Notes: generated from the sequence alone by a model not told the origin. A stretch of DNA of 64,000 nucleotides from WTGA01 sp965231865 (GCA_965231865.1 CBDDOJ010000002.1:1364001-1428000); one strand, 5' to 3'. Shown: positions 1 to 9,173, counted from the first letter of the stretch. Program-made: numbers and translations.

Positions 1-1179
1 CTGTCCAACGCCTACTCGTCATTGCAGAGTGTCATTGCCTATCCGTCGGACCGTTTTCTTTCCTTTCTCCCGCTGTCCCACATGTTCGAGCGAACCGCGG
101 GCTACTACCTGACCATGATGGCGGGTTCCCGGGTGGCATTCAACCGCTCCATTGCAGAGTTGATGAATGATATTGCCGAGATCCGGCCCACGGTCCTGAT
201 CCTGGTGCCCAGGATTTTCGACAAGGCCTACGCCCGGATCAAGGCCCAGCTGGACGAGGGGCCCGCAGTCAAGAAATGGCTGTTTGGACTGGCGGTATCC
301 GTTGGCTGGCAGCGGTTTGAATATCGGCAGAAACGGGCCAGCTGGCATCCCAAGCAACTGCTCTGGCTCGTCCTCGACCGCCTGGTCGCCCAAAAGGTGG
401 TCGGACGCTTTGGCGGGGAACTCCGGTTTGCAATCAGTGGGGGGGCCCGGCTGGCACCGACGATTTCCCGGGTGTTCATTGGGCTTGGGATCGACATCCT
501 CCAGGGCTATGGCCTGACGGAAACCAGCCCGGTTCTCGCGGTCAATACCCTCACCCGCAATGACCCGTCGACGGTGGGCCTGCCGTTTCGGGGAGTGCAG
601 CTGCGCCTGGGGGAAAACGATGAATTGCTGGCAAAGGGACCGGGCATCATGATGGGGTACTGGAAAGACCCCGATGCCACGGCGGCATGCATCGATTCGG
701 ATGGCTGGCTGTCAACCGGAGACAAGGCCCGGATTTCCAGCAGCGGCTATATTTCCATCAGTGGGCGCATCAAGGAAATCATCGTACTGTCCAATGGCGA
801 GAAAATCCCTCCCGCTGACCTGGAGGCTGCCATTTGCGACGACCTTCTCTTTGAACAGGCCATGGTGGTGGGAGAGGACAGGCCCTACCTCGTCGCGGTG
901 GTGGTTCTGAATACTGAGTTCTGGCCGGAAACCGCGGGGCGCCTGGAAGTCGATGCCGAAACCGACCTGAACAGCGAAGTGGTGAGGAATTTTGCCAAGG
1001 ACAAAATTGCCGAACTGATAACCGGATTTCCGGGCTATGCGTATATCCGCGAAGTTGTTTTGACTCTCGAGGAATGGCAGGTTGATAATGGGATGATCAC
1101 CCCCACCCTTAAACTCAAGCGTCCGGTTTTGATTGAGCACTTTAAATCTGAGATCGAAGAACTGTACACGGAAACCTGA
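1..1179 (+). CDS. Long-chain acyl-CoA synthetase (AMP-forming), 3' part
   Basis: Partial gene running in from the left edge; the frame is open from base 1, so the true start lies outside. It activates fatty acids to acyl-CoA through an acyl-adenylate. Visible family motifs include PLSHMFER near the start, the YGLTETSP adenylate-binding motif (about 495-535), the STGDKARI motif (about 715-735) and the ISGRIKEIIVLSNGEK hinge (about 760-805). The divergent C-terminal domain resembles FAA1/COG1022 long-chain ligases rather than short FadD enzymes. A GC-rich hairpin followed by a T run ends the unit before yajC. The family call is firm; substrate chain length is inferred. Confidence 0.9.
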   Translation: MSNAYSSLQSVIAYPSDRFLSFLPLSHMFERTAGYYLTMMAGSRVAFNRSIAELMNDIAEIRPTVLILVPRIFDKAYARIKAQLDEGPAVKKWLFGLAVSVGWQRFEYRQKRASWHPKQLLWLVLDRLVAQKVVGRFGGELRFAISGGARLAPTISRVFIGLGIDILQGYGLTETSPVLAVNTLTRNDPSTVGLPFRGVQLRLGENDELLAKGPGIMMGYWKDPDATAACIDSDGWLSTGDKARISSSGYISISGRIKEIIVLSNGEKIPPADLEAAICDDLLFEQAMVVGEDRPYLVAVVVLNTEFWPETAGRLEVDAETDLNSEVVRNFAKDKIAELITGFPGYAYIREVVLTLEEWQVDNGMITPTLKLKRPVLIEHFKSEIEELYTET

Positions 1180-1235
1180 TTGTCGTACCCGGGTATTCGG
1201 AATTCACTATTCTGAATCCGGGTATGGCATAATCG

Positions 1236-1260
1236 GGCGCGCCGAAATGCGCGCCATTTT
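1236..1260 (+). terminator. Intrinsic terminator after acyl-CoA ligase gene
   Basis: A perfect 7-bp GC stem (1236-1242 with 1249-1255) and a six-base loop (cgaaat) are followed by ATTTT. It lies between the ligase stop and yajC, where a transcription break is expected. A second, imperfect hairpin of tacccgg-type arms lies just upstream at about 1185-1224. Confidence 0.6.
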
Positions 1261-1300
1261 ATCCGCATGAAACCATTAACGACCCTTTAAAGGAAAGATC

Positions 1301-1624
1301 ATGAATGTATTGATTTCGGACGCCTGGGCTCAATCCGGCGGGGACGCCGGAAGCAGCCTGATAGGTATTTTACCTATGATTTTGATATTTGTTGTATTTT
1401 ACTTTTTACTGATCCGGCCCCAGCAAAAGCGTACCAAAGAGCACAAGTCCATGGTGGCAAGTCTTGCCAAGGGCGATGAAATCGTGACCAATGGCGGTGC
1501 GCTGGGCAAGATTCTCAAGGTGGGTGACAGTTTTATCACCGTCGAGATTGCCAAGGGGATCGAAATTCAGGTGCAACGCATGGCCGTGTCCCAGATGATG
1601 CCAAAAGGGACTGTCAAATTCTAG
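1301..1624 (+). CDS. yajC: Sec translocase accessory subunit YajC
   Basis: A 107-residue single-pass membrane protein. A hydrophobic segment (about residues 24-41, rich in I, L, V and F) ends at the conserved LLIRPQQKR boundary, followed by a small cytoplasmic domain with the VTNGGALGKI motif. YajC associates with SecDF and supports SecYEG-dependent export. The ATG follows an aaagga ribosome-binding site. It is followed by secD and secF in the standard gammaproteobacterial order, although tgt and queA, often found upstream, are replaced here by an acyl-CoA ligase gene. Confidence 0.96.
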   Translation: MNVLISDAWAQSGGDAGSSLIGILPMILIFVVFYFLLIRPQQKRTKEHKSMVASLAKGDEIVTNGGALGKILKVGDSFITVEIAKGIEIQVQRMAVSQMMPKGTVKF

Positions 1625-1754
1625 CCACTGGAGCGCACGGTACCGGCAGCCGGCAAACCGCGTACCTTCCCCGGCCAAACGGGGTGCCGGACACCTGTAC
1701 GCAATGGGTGTCATATTCTGGTTTCGTATTCTGATTTAATGGCTTTTCTCGACA

Positions 1755-3638
1755 ATGCTTAATCAAACCGCATGGTGGAAATACCTGATCATTGTCATGG
1801 TCACGGCAGCAGGCCTGTTTTACGCCCTGCCAAACATTTTCGGCAATGACCCGGGGCTGCAGGTCCGGGGTGCCCGGGGACTGGCGATGGAATCGTCGGT
1901 GCTGGAGCGGGTGGAGGCGGCATTGAAGACCGAAGGCATCCCCTACAAATCCGTCCTCCAGGACAAAACGGGGATCAAGATCCGGTTCCGGGATGATGAA
2001 ACCCAGCTTCGTGCCAAGGAAGTCGTTGAGGGTGCCCTGGGCACCCGGTATTCCACGGCGTTCACTTTATTGTCGGGCGCCCCGGCCTGGCTGACGGATT
2101 CCGGTGCGTTGCCCATGTACCTGGGACTGGATTTGCGGGGGGGTGTCCACTTCCTGCTTCAGGTGGACATGGACAGTGCCATCAATCGTGCAAGGGAAAG
2201 ATACCGGGATGACATCAAAACCGCTCTTCGGGAAAATAAAATCCGCTATCGCAGCGTGACGCTGAACAGCCAGGGGGACCTGGAAGCGAATATCCGGAAC
2301 ATTGAGCAGCGAAACCAGGCCGTTGAGCTGTTGAGCCGGGAATTTCCCGATGTGCGGATCGTTGAAGATGAGAACCGCCCGAGTATCCTGCTTGGCCAGT
2401 TCAGCGAGAACCTGGTTGAAGAGATCAGGACCTTTGCACTGGAGCAGAACCTGACCGCACTGCGGAATCGGGTTGACCAGTTGGGTGTGGCGGAACCGGT
2501 GGTTCAGCGCCAGGGGGATGACCGCATAGTCATCCAGTTGCCGGGGGTACAGGACACTGCCCGGGCAAAAACCATTCTGGGACGGGCCGCAACCCTGCAG
2601 ATGCACCTGGTGGATGAAAAGAACGATGCATCCGCCATGGAATCCGGCCAGGCACCGGCGGGGTCGAGGCTGTACCGGTTCCGGGATGGGCGGCGGATTT
2701 TACTGAAGAAGCGGGTGATTTATTCCGGGGACAATATCGTTGATGCCGCCGCCAGCCTGGATACCCAGACCGGGGGCCCCATCGTCAGCATTTCCCTGGA
2801 TTCGGCGGCGGCTACCATCAACAGCCGCATTACCGCTGAGAATGTGGGAAACCGGATGGCGGTGGTCTACCTGGAGTTCGTCTCCGAAACCAGGAAGGAT
2901 GAAAATGGAAACGTGGTCCTGGATGAGCGGGGGGTCCCGGAACGGGTCACGACCCGCATTGAAGAGGTATTGACCGCCCCGGTTATCCGGGAACAGCTGG
3001 GCAAGCGCTACCAGATTGAAGGCCTGGATTCCGTGGATGAAGCCCGGGACCTGGCATTGATGCTGCGCTCCGGCGCACTCGCTGCCCCGGTTGAAATTAT
3101 TGAGGAACGGACGGTGGGGCCGAGCCTGGGACAGGCGAATATTACCCAGGGATTCCGCTCCGTGGTGGTGGGGTTTGCCCTGGTTTTGCTGTTCATGATG
3201 GTCTACTACCGGGTGTTCGGGGTCATGGCCATGACCGCGCTGGCGCTGAACTTGGTACTCATTGTCGCCGTACTGTCCATGCTCCAGGCTACGCTGACAC
3301 TGCCGGGGGTGGCGGGGATTGTCCTGACCGTGGGGATGGCCGTGGATGCCAACGTGTTGATTTTTGAACGGATCCGGGAAGAAATCAGAAACCGGAATTC
3401 TCCACAGGCCAGCATTCATCTTGGCTATGACCGCGCATTGTCGACGATCATCGACGCCAACATCACGACATTGATCGCGGCCCTCGTGCTGTTCAATTTC
3501 GGGACGGGGCCGATCAAGGGGTTTGCGGTGACGCTGAGCATCGGGATCATGACCTCCATGTTCAGTGCGATCATGGTGACCAGAATGTTGATCAACTGGT
3601 ATTACGGAGGGAAATCCGTAAAAAAACTGCGGATATAG
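1755..3638 (+). CDS. secD: Protein translocase subunit SecD
   Basis: 627 residues, normal length for the longer gammaproteobacterial SecD. An N-terminal membrane anchor (about residues 9-28) precedes the large periplasmic P1 head, which contains the YLGLDLRGGVHFLLQVD signature (about 122-138). A C-terminal five-helix bundle carries the GMAVDANVLIFERIREE motif of RND-like transporters. SecD works with SecF and the proton motive force to pull exported proteins into the periplasm. It lies 7 bp upstream of secF in the same operon. Confidence 0.97.
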   Translation: MLNQTAWWKYLIIVMVTAAGLFYALPNIFGNDPGLQVRGARGLAMESSVLERVEAALKTEGIPYKSVLQDKTGIKIRFRDDETQLRAKEVVEGALGTRYSTAFTLLSGAPAWLTDSGALPMYLGLDLRGGVHFLLQVDMDSAINRARERYRDDIKTALRENKIRYRSVTLNSQGDLEANIRNIEQRNQAVELLSREFPDVRIVEDENRPSILLGQFSENLVEEIRTFALEQNLTALRNRVDQLGVAEPVVQRQGDDRIVIQLPGVQDTARAKTILGRAATLQMHLVDEKNDASAMESGQAPAGSRLYRFRDGRRILLKKRVIYSGDNIVDAAASLDTQTGGPIVSISLDSAAATINSRITAENVGNRMAVVYLEFVSETRKDENGNVVLDERGVPERVTTRIEEVLTAPVIREQLGKRYQIEGLDSVDEARDLALMLRSGALAAPVEIIEERTVGPSLGQANITQGFRSVVVGFALVLLFMMVYYRVFGVMAMTALALNLVLIVAVLSMLQATLTLPGVAGIVLTVGMAVDANVLIFERIREEIRNRNSPQASIHLGYDRALSTIIDANITTLIAALVLFNFGTGPIKGFAVTLSIGIMTSMFSAIMVTRMLINWYYGGKSVKKLRI

Positions 3639-3645
3639 GCCGATC

Positions 3646-4659
3646 ATGGAAATCCTCAAGCAACAAAGCAATATCGACTTTCTTGGCAGGAGGCGGCTGG
3701 CGCTGATTGTTTCCGCCACGTTACTGGTGGTGGCCTGTGCAGGTTTCCTGCTGCGCGGACTCAACCTGGGTATCGATTTTACCGGGGGCACCCTGGTGGA
3801 AGTCGGGTACCAGGATCCCGTGCAGATCGAGGCCGTAAGAGCGGCACTGGAGGAAAGCGATTTCGACGATGCAGTGGTCCAGTATTTTGGAACCCCCCGG
3901 GATGTCATGGTGCGATTGCCCTCGACGTTTACCCGGCAGGATGCCAGTGCAGCGGAGATCAGCAGCGAGGTCATGGCGGCCCTGAGAGAACCCTACCAGG
4001 AAGTCCTGGTTGAAACGTCCGCAATCGACCGCCAGCAATGTACCCGGAACCAGGACAGCACGGATTGCAGGGTTCAGATGCGCCGCGTGGAATTTGTGGG
4101 GCCCCAGGTCGGCGACGAACTGACCAACCAGGGCGGGCTGGCCATGCTGTATGCACTGCTTGGAATACTGGTGTACGTGACCTACCGGTTTGAATGGCGG
4201 TTCGCACTGGGATCGGTGGCGGCACTGGTCCATGATGTGGTCATTACCGTCGGGGTGTTTTCAGTCTTCCAACTGGAATTCTCGCTCCCGGTCCTGGCCG
4301 CGGTGCTGGCGGTGATCGGCTATTCCCTGAACGACACCATTGTCGTGTATGACCGGATTCGGGAAAACTTCCGGAAAATGCGCAAACAGGGGGTGTTGGA
4401 CATCATGAATACCGCCATCAACCAGACCCTGCCAAGGACGATATTGACTTCATTGACCACCCTGCTGGTGGTGGGGACCCTGCTGTTGCTGGGGGGGGAG
4501 GTCATCCGGGGTTTTTCACTGGCGTTGTTGATCGGAGTCATCGTTGGAACCTATTCCTCCGTTTTTGTCGCAAGTCCCATTGTCATGGCACTTGGAATCA
4601 GTCGTGAAGACATGATGCCGGTCCAAAAGGAGGGTGCGGCGGCGGATGCTCAACCCTGA
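3646..4659 (+). CDS. secF: Protein translocase subunit SecF
   Basis: 337 residues. An N-terminal transmembrane segment (about residues 16-38) is followed by the LGIDFTGGTLVEV motif, a small periplasmic domain, and five further membrane helices with the SLNDTIVVYDRIREN motif shared by SecD and SecF. It completes the SecDF-YajC complex. nrdR begins 5 bp after the stop, so the Sec and nrdR-rib genes may be co-transcribed. Confidence 0.97.
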   Translation: MEILKQQSNIDFLGRRRLALIVSATLLVVACAGFLLRGLNLGIDFTGGTLVEVGYQDPVQIEAVRAALEESDFDDAVVQYFGTPRDVMVRLPSTFTRQDASAAEISSEVMAALREPYQEVLVETSAIDRQQCTRNQDSTDCRVQMRRVEFVGPQVGDELTNQGGLAMLYALLGILVYVTYRFEWRFALGSVAALVHDVVITVGVFSVFQLEFSLPVLAAVLAVIGYSLNDTIVVYDRIRENFRKMRKQGVLDIMNTAINQTLPRTILTSLTTLLVVGTLLLLGGEVIRGFSLALLIGVIVGTYSSVFVASPIVMALGISREDMMPVQKEGAAADAQP

Positions 4660-4664
4660 GAGCC

Positions 4665-5174
4665 ATGCGCTGCCCGTTTTGCATCAGCGACGATACCCGG
4701 GTCATTGACTCCAGGCTGGGGGAAGGCCGGGAGGGGGTTCGAAGACGGCGGGAATGTCTGGCCTGTTCGCGGAGGTTTACCACCTTGGAGGAAGTGGTTT
4801 TTGACATGCCCAGTGTGACCAAATCGGACGGGCGTACGGAACGGTTCAATGAGAGCAAGCTGCGGCGGGGTCTGGTGCGGGCATTGGAAAAACGCCCCGT
4901 CGGGCCAAACAAGGTGGAGGGAGTGACCAAGCGGATCATGCGGGAGTTTACCGGACGAGGGGACCGGGCGATCAGTACCCGGCAAATCGGCGAACAGGTG
5001 ATGGCTGAACTTCGAAAACTTGATGAGGTCGCATACGTCCGGTTTGCCTCCGTCTACCGGCGTTTTCAGGATATTGATGCCTTCAGTGATGAACTGGAAG
5101 AGTTGAGGGGGTCCCTGTACACCCGGGACAATGAATTCCAGTTATCCCTGTTGCCCGATGAGGATAAAAAATAA
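4665..5174 (+). CDS. nrdR: Transcriptional repressor NrdR
   Basis: 169 residues. An N-terminal zinc ribbon has Cys3, Cys6, Cys31 and Cys34 (MRCPFC and CLACSRRF), followed by an ATP-cone domain beginning near residue 47. NrdR senses ATP/dATP and represses ribonucleotide reductase genes. Its position directly before ribD is the classic nrdR-rib-nusB arrangement of proteobacteria. No ribonucleotide reductase gene lies in the window, so its targets are elsewhere. Confidence 0.97.
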   Translation: MRCPFCISDDTRVIDSRLGEGREGVRRRRECLACSRRFTTLEEVVFDMPSVTKSDGRTERFNESKLRRGLVRALEKRPVGPNKVEGVTKRIMREFTGRGDRAISTRQIGEQVMAELRKLDEVAYVRFASVYRRFQDIDAFSDELEELRGSLYTRDNEFQLSLLPDEDKK

Positions 5175-5227
5175 TCTTCCTCCATCATGGCATTGAGCGC
5201 ATTGAATGACCGGTTTGGGAAGTTGAC

Positions 5228-6358
5228 ATGGAACTGAACGGGCAGGGAGAAGCCGGTTTCCAGCCTTCCCCCGGGGATGATGATCGGTTCATGGCCCATG
5301 CGCTGAGACTGGCGCGCAGGGGGATCAACACAACCCACCCCAATCCGGCGGTGGGCAGTATTGTCGTCAAGAATGGCCGGGTGGTGGGGGAGGGCTGGCA
5401 CCAGGTGGCCGGGCAGCCTCACGCTGAAATCCTGGCCCTCCGGCAGGCCGGAAAACAGGCCCGGGGAGCTACGCTGTATGTCACCCTTGAGCCGTGCAGC
5501 CATCATGGAAGGACGCCTCCGTGCGTGAAGGCAATTGTCAAATCCGGAATACAGCGCGTGGTGGTGGCCATTGCAGACCCGGACCCCCGGGTGAACCATT
5601 CCGGCATATCCGAATTGAAAGGCGCGGGCCTGGAGGTGCGGGTGGGGCCGGGCCGGGCCGAAGCCGGTACGATCAACCGGGGATTCCTCAAACGGGTCAC
5701 TACCGGAATTCCCTGGGTGACCCTGAAGATGGCATCCAGTCTGGACGGCAAGACGGCGATGCTGGACGGGGAAAGCCAATGGATTACCTCCGAGGCTGCG
5801 CGCAGGGATGCCCACCAGTGGCGGGCACAGTCTTCCGCGATCATGACCGGGGTGGGAACGGTGCTGAGGGATGACCCGAACATGACCGCACGGCTTGATG
5901 GTGTACAAAGACAACCCCTGAGAGTTGTCCTGGATTCGAACCTGAGCACCCCGGCCACCGCGAAGATTTTATCCAGTGATGGAAACGTCTTGATCATTAC
6001 CTCGGTTTCCGGGGATGAGCCCGTTGAAAACCGGGTCATGGATTCCGTGGAGGTGATCCGCTGTCCCGCCAGCCGGGGAAAAGTGGACCTGCATGCCGCC
6101 ATGCATGAACTGGGTCGAAGGGAACTGAATACCGTCCTGCTCGAAGCCGGGCCAAGGCTAAGCGGCAGCATGATTGAACAGGGCCTGGTGGATGAAGTCA
6201 TTGTGTACCTGTCCCCGGACCTGTTGGGGAGCCGCACGCGGGGAATGTTTGACATTCCGGGGGTTCGGCATCTTGCGGACCGGATTTTGCTGGAGTACCG
6301 GGATGTGGTGGCCGTGGGCCGTGACCTGCGGCTGACCCTGGGCGTGAAGCCGCGGTAG
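5228..6358 (+). CDS. ribD: Bifunctional riboflavin deaminase/reductase RibD
   Basis: 376 residues with two domains. The N-terminal CMP/dCMP-deaminase-like domain has zinc ligands His65 (HAE motif), Cys90 and Cys99 (PCSHHGRTPPC). The C-terminal DHFR-like reductase domain starts near residue 155 (PWVTLKMASSLDGKTA). It deaminates the pyrimidine produced from GTP and reduces its ribose side chain, two successive steps of riboflavin synthesis. The ATG at 5228 lies 53 bp after nrdR. No FMN riboswitch is visible in that short gap. Confidence 0.96.
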   Translation: MELNGQGEAGFQPSPGDDDRFMAHALRLARRGINTTHPNPAVGSIVVKNGRVVGEGWHQVAGQPHAEILALRQAGKQARGATLYVTLEPCSHHGRTPPCVKAIVKSGIQRVVVAIADPDPRVNHSGISELKGAGLEVRVGPGRAEAGTINRGFLKRVTTGIPWVTLKMASSLDGKTAMLDGESQWITSEAARRDAHQWRAQSSAIMTGVGTVLRDDPNMTARLDGVQRQPLRVVLDSNLSTPATAKILSSDGNVLIITSVSGDEPVENRVMDSVEVIRCPASRGKVDLHAAMHELGRRELNTVLLEAGPRLSGSMIEQGLVDEVIVYLSPDLLGSRTRGMFDIPGVRHLADRILLEYRDVVAVGRDLRLTLGVKPR

Positions 6359-6364
6359 ACGGGG

Positions 6365-6979
6365 ATGTTTACCGGCATCATACAGGCCCTGGGTTGTGTT
6401 GTCTCGAACACGGCCACGAACACCGGAAGGTGCCTGGGCATTGCATTGTTCGGGCTGGACCCGGCCCGGATGCAGCCTGGCGACAGCATTGCCGTGGATG
6501 GAACCTGCCTGACACTCAAAAAGCGGGAAGAAAATACCGGATACTTCGATGTGTCCACCGAAACCCTGGACCGGTGCCTGATCGGCGGCTGGAAGGCGGG
6601 GCAGATGGTCAACCTGGAACTGTCCCTGACACTGGAGTCGAGGCTGGGCGGTCACCTGGTTTTCGGACATGTCGACGGGGTCGGAAAACTGGTTCACCGC
6701 CGGGATGAGGCGGAATTTTCCACCATGCGGTTCGAGGTGGACCGATCTACCGTGGGCAGGCTGATCGCCGAAAAGGGATCGGTGGCCGTCAACGGGGTCA
6801 GCCTGACCACGAATACCGTGGCGGATCAGGGTTCAACCACATGTTTTGAGGTCATGCTGGTTCCGCATACCCTGGAAAACACCACGTTCAGCACACTCAG
6901 GGAGGGAGGGCGTGTACATCTTGAGGTTGACCAGGTGGCACGTTATATTCACCGTATACTGGAGGACCGTCAGCCGTGA
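6365..6979 (+). CDS. ribE: Riboflavin synthase alpha chain
   Basis: 204 residues built as two lumazine-binding repeats, each opening with an MFTGIIQ or GGHLVFGHVDGVG type motif. The enzyme dismutates two molecules of 6,7-dimethyl-8-ribityllumazine to riboflavin. The gene is called ribE or ribC depending on the species. Its last codons and stop lie inside the first copy of a 90-bp duplication, and the TGA overlaps the upstream GTG start of ribBA (GTGA), indicating translational coupling. Confidence 0.95.
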   Translation: MFTGIIQALGCVVSNTATNTGRCLGIALFGLDPARMQPGDSIAVDGTCLTLKKREENTGYFDVSTETLDRCLIGGWKAGQMVNLELSLTLESRLGGHLVFGHVDGVGKLVHRRDEAEFSTMRFEVDRSTVGRLIAEKGSVAVNGVSLTTNTVADQGSTTCFEVMLVPHTLENTTFSTLREGGRVHLEVDQVARYIHRILEDRQP

Positions 6980-7130
6980 ACAGAGAACCCGCCGTTTTTG
7001 ACCGTGTTGAAGATATCCTGGAGGACTACCTCCAGAGAAAACCGTATACTGGAGGACCGCCAGTCGTGAACAGAGAACCCGTCGTTTTTGACCGTATTGA
7101 AGATATTCTGGAGGACTACCGCCAGGGAAA
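6951..7130 (+). repeat. 90-bp tandem duplication at the ribE/ribBA junction
   Basis: Copy 1 (6951-7040) and copy 2 (7041-7130) are adjacent and differ at 7 of 90 positions. Each unit contains a ggagga ribosome-binding site (6961 and 7051), a GTG start codon (6976 and 7066) and the first coding stretch of ribBA. The period is exactly 30 codons, so the frame is kept. Four of the first five differences (t/c, c/t, c/t, c/t) are transitions, and the divergence suggests the event is not very recent. Confidence 0.95.
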
Positions 7131-8232
7131 AATGGTGATTATGGTGGATGACCCGGACCGGGAAAATGAGGGAGATCTCATGGTGGCGGCAGAGTGTGTG
7201 ACCGACTCCCAGGTCAATTTCATGGCCTCCAAGGGCAAGGGACTGATTTGCCTGACGTTAACGGAAGACCGGTGCCATCAACTGGAACTGCCGTTGATGG
7301 CCAGCCGGAACAGTTCCCGGTTTTCCACCAACTTTACCGTATCCATTGAGGCGGCTGAAGGGGTCACAACGGGGATTTCCGCCCAGGACAGGGCGGTGAC
7401 CATCATGGCCGCAGTGGGCAAGGAGGCGCGACCGGAAGACCTGGTCACCCCCGGCCATATTTTCCCCATCCGGGCCCAGATGGGGGGAGTACTGACCCGG
7501 GCGGGGCATACGGAGGCGGGTGTCGACATGGCCCGGCTCTGTGGTTTCGAGCCCGCCAGCGCGATTTGCGAGATATTGAGGGAAGACGGGACCATGGCGC
7601 GGCTGCCTGACCTGGTCAGATTCAGCCGGGAACATGGTTTAAAGCTGGGGACCATTGCCGATTTGATCCGCTTCAGGCTGAAGAACGAGCCAACGGTGGA
7701 ACGGGTTTCCCGGGAACCCCTCCAGCTCAAACAGGGCCTGTTTCAATCGTTTGTTTTTCGTGACGTGATGGAAGGCGGCACCCACCTGGCACTGGTCAAG
7801 GGAGATATCCGGCCAGATCAGGTCACCCCGGTGCGGGTCCACATCCACCGGGGCATTTTTGATGTCGCCCTGCACCCGGATTCCCCGTCGAGCTGGACCC
7901 TTGAAAATGCACTGGAGGCGGTGGCCGGACAACCCTCCGGGGTCGTCGTGATTTTGTCCTACCATGAAAATTCAGGTGAACTGGTGGAGCGCATCAACCT
8001 GCAGCGCGCCCGGGCCCGGAACGAAAACCGGAAGCATACGGCTATGGAAGAGAGCGGTCACCTGCGCATGCTGGGAGCGGGGGGCCAGATTCTTGCCAAT
8101 CTTGGAGTGAAAAAGGTGGTGGCACTGGGCAGGAGAAAAAAAGCTCGAGGATTGTCCGGATTCGGACTGGAAATCGTGGAATATGTAAAAACCCCCGGGC
8201 AACTTCAAAACTGGGTGAATGCAAATGAATAA
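6976..8232 (+). CDS. ribBA: 3,4-dihydroxy-2-butanone-4-phosphate synthase with degenerate GTP cyclohydrolase II domain
   Basis: 418 residues from the first GTG or 388 from the second GTG at 7066; both have the same ribosome-binding site because of the 90-bp duplication. The shorter form matches the usual RibB start length. The RibB domain shows the DDPDRENEGDL active-site motif, the GHIFPIRAQ motif and the RAGHTEA motif. The C-terminal RibA-like domain (from about residue 245) has no Cys-rich zinc site: where GTP cyclohydrolase II has CxxGD and RCDC motifs, this protein reads VHIHRGIFDVAL. It therefore probably acts only as DHBP synthase, a known situation in gammaproteobacterial RibBA. A separate ribA should exist elsewhere. 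Confidence 0.93.
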   Translation: MNREPAVFDRVEDILEDYLQRKPYTGGPPVVNREPVVFDRIEDILEDYRQGKMVIMVDDPDRENEGDLMVAAECVTDSQVNFMASKGKGLICLTLTEDRCHQLELPLMASRNSSRFSTNFTVSIEAAEGVTTGISAQDRAVTIMAAVGKEARPEDLVTPGHIFPIRAQMGGVLTRAGHTEAGVDMARLCGFEPASAICEILREDGTMARLPDLVRFSREHGLKLGTIADLIRFRLKNEPTVERVSREPLQLKQGLFQSFVFRDVMEGGTHLALVKGDIRPDQVTPVRVHIHRGIFDVALHPDSPSSWTLENALEAVAGQPSGVVVILSYHENSGELVERINLQRARARNENRKHTAMEESGHLRMLGAGGQILANLGVKKVVALGRRKKARGLSGFGLEIVEYVKTPGQLQNWVNANE

Positions 8233-8686
8233 TGTGAGCGGAGATTTCAACCACCCTTCCGGGCGATATGCCATGGTCGCGGGCCGGTTCAACCAGTTCA
8301 TCACGGACAGGCTGGTGGCCGGGGCAACGGAAACCCTGGTCAGCCATGGCATTTCGGAGGAAGAGATCGATTGCATCTGGGTGCCGGGTGCGTTTGAGAT
8401 TCCCATGGTCGCACGCCGGCTGGTTGAGTCCGGCAGGTACGAGTGCGTTATTGCCCTGGGGGCGGTGATTCGCGGTGCGACCGCACATTTTGATTATGTT
8501 GCCGGGGAGTGCGCGCACGGGATTGCACAGCTGAACCTGAGCAGTAAGGTTCCGGTGATTTTTGGTGTACTGACTACGGACACCGTTGAACAGGCCATTG
8601 AAAGAGCCGGAACCAAAGCCGGCAACAAGGGGGTGGACGCCGCCCGGGCAGGGATCGAAATGGTGGACCTGCTGAAAAAAATATAA
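8225..8686 (+). CDS. ribH: 6,7-dimethyl-8-ribityllumazine synthase
   Basis: About 153 residues from the ATG at 8225; an in-frame ATG two codons upstream (8219) is also possible, and both overlap the end of ribBA. Family motifs are RFNQFITDRL near the N terminus, VPGAFEIP, and the GAVIRGATAHFDYV segment containing the catalytic His. It condenses the RibD-branch pyrimidine product with the RibB product. Lumazine synthases form icosahedral or pentameric shells. The overlap implies coupling with ribBA. Confidence 0.96.
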   Translation: MNNVSGDFNHPSGRYAMVAGRFNQFITDRLVAGATETLVSHGISEEEIDCIWVPGAFEIPMVARRLVESGRYECVIALGAVIRGATAHFDYVAGECAHGIAQLNLSSKVPVIFGVLTTDTVEQAIERAGTKAGNKGVDAARAGIEMVDLLKKI

Positions 8687-8756
8687 CCGCTGTCCACCCG
8701 CCTGGAACCGCGGTATCCAGGATAGGTGATGGGTTGGCGCTGAGGAAGGAGCAGTG

Positions 8757-9173
8757 ATGGCAAGAAGTGGCCGGCACCTGGCGAGGCGGTGCGCCGTTCA
8801 GGCGCTCTATCAATGGGCCCTGACGGGACAGTCCCCGTCGCAGATCGAAGACAGTTTCATCGGCAATCCGCAGCTTTGTGGGAAGCATCTGGCCTATTTT
8901 CAGAAGCTGATTACCGCAGTGCCCGGTCATATCGGGCAGATTGACCAGCGCATTTCCCTGCACCTGGACCGTGAGATGGAAAAGGTCGACCTGATTGAAC
9001 AGGCGATTCTCCGTATCGGCACCTATGAACTGGTTTTTGAAGACGATATTCCCGTCAGGGTGATTCTGAACGAAGCGGTGGAACTGTCCAAGGTCTTTGC
9101 GTCGGAACATGCCTACCGGTATGTCAACGGGGTGCTCGACAAGGTCGCGGCGGCGGCGCGTAATAATGCGTAG
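8757..9173 (+). CDS. nusB: Transcription antitermination factor NusB
   Basis: 138 residues, all-helical NusB fold, with RHLARRCAVQALYQW at the N terminus and the ILRIGTYEL and VILNEAVELSK motifs typical of the family. It binds boxA RNA with NusE for rRNA antitermination. ATG 8757 is preferred over the preceding GTG (8754) because the aaggag at 8746-8751 then has normal spacing. The gene follows ribH as usual and overlaps pgpA by 8 bp. Confidence 0.95.
   Translation: MARSGRHLARRCAVQALYQWALTGQSPSQIEDSFIGNPQLCGKHLAYFQKLITAVPGHIGQIDQRISLHLDREMEKVDLIEQAILRIGTYELVFEDDIPVRVILNEAVELSKVFASEHAYRYVNGVLDKVAAAARNNA

Noticed and set aside
2700..3974. Long minus-strand open frame opposite secD/secF
   Set aside because: Shadow of the coding strand; His/Gln/Arg-biased translation typical of antisense frames in G+C-rich genes.
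5175..5227. FMN riboswitch before ribD
   Set aside because: The gap is only 53 bp and no RFN-element motifs are seen there or elsewhere near the rib genes.
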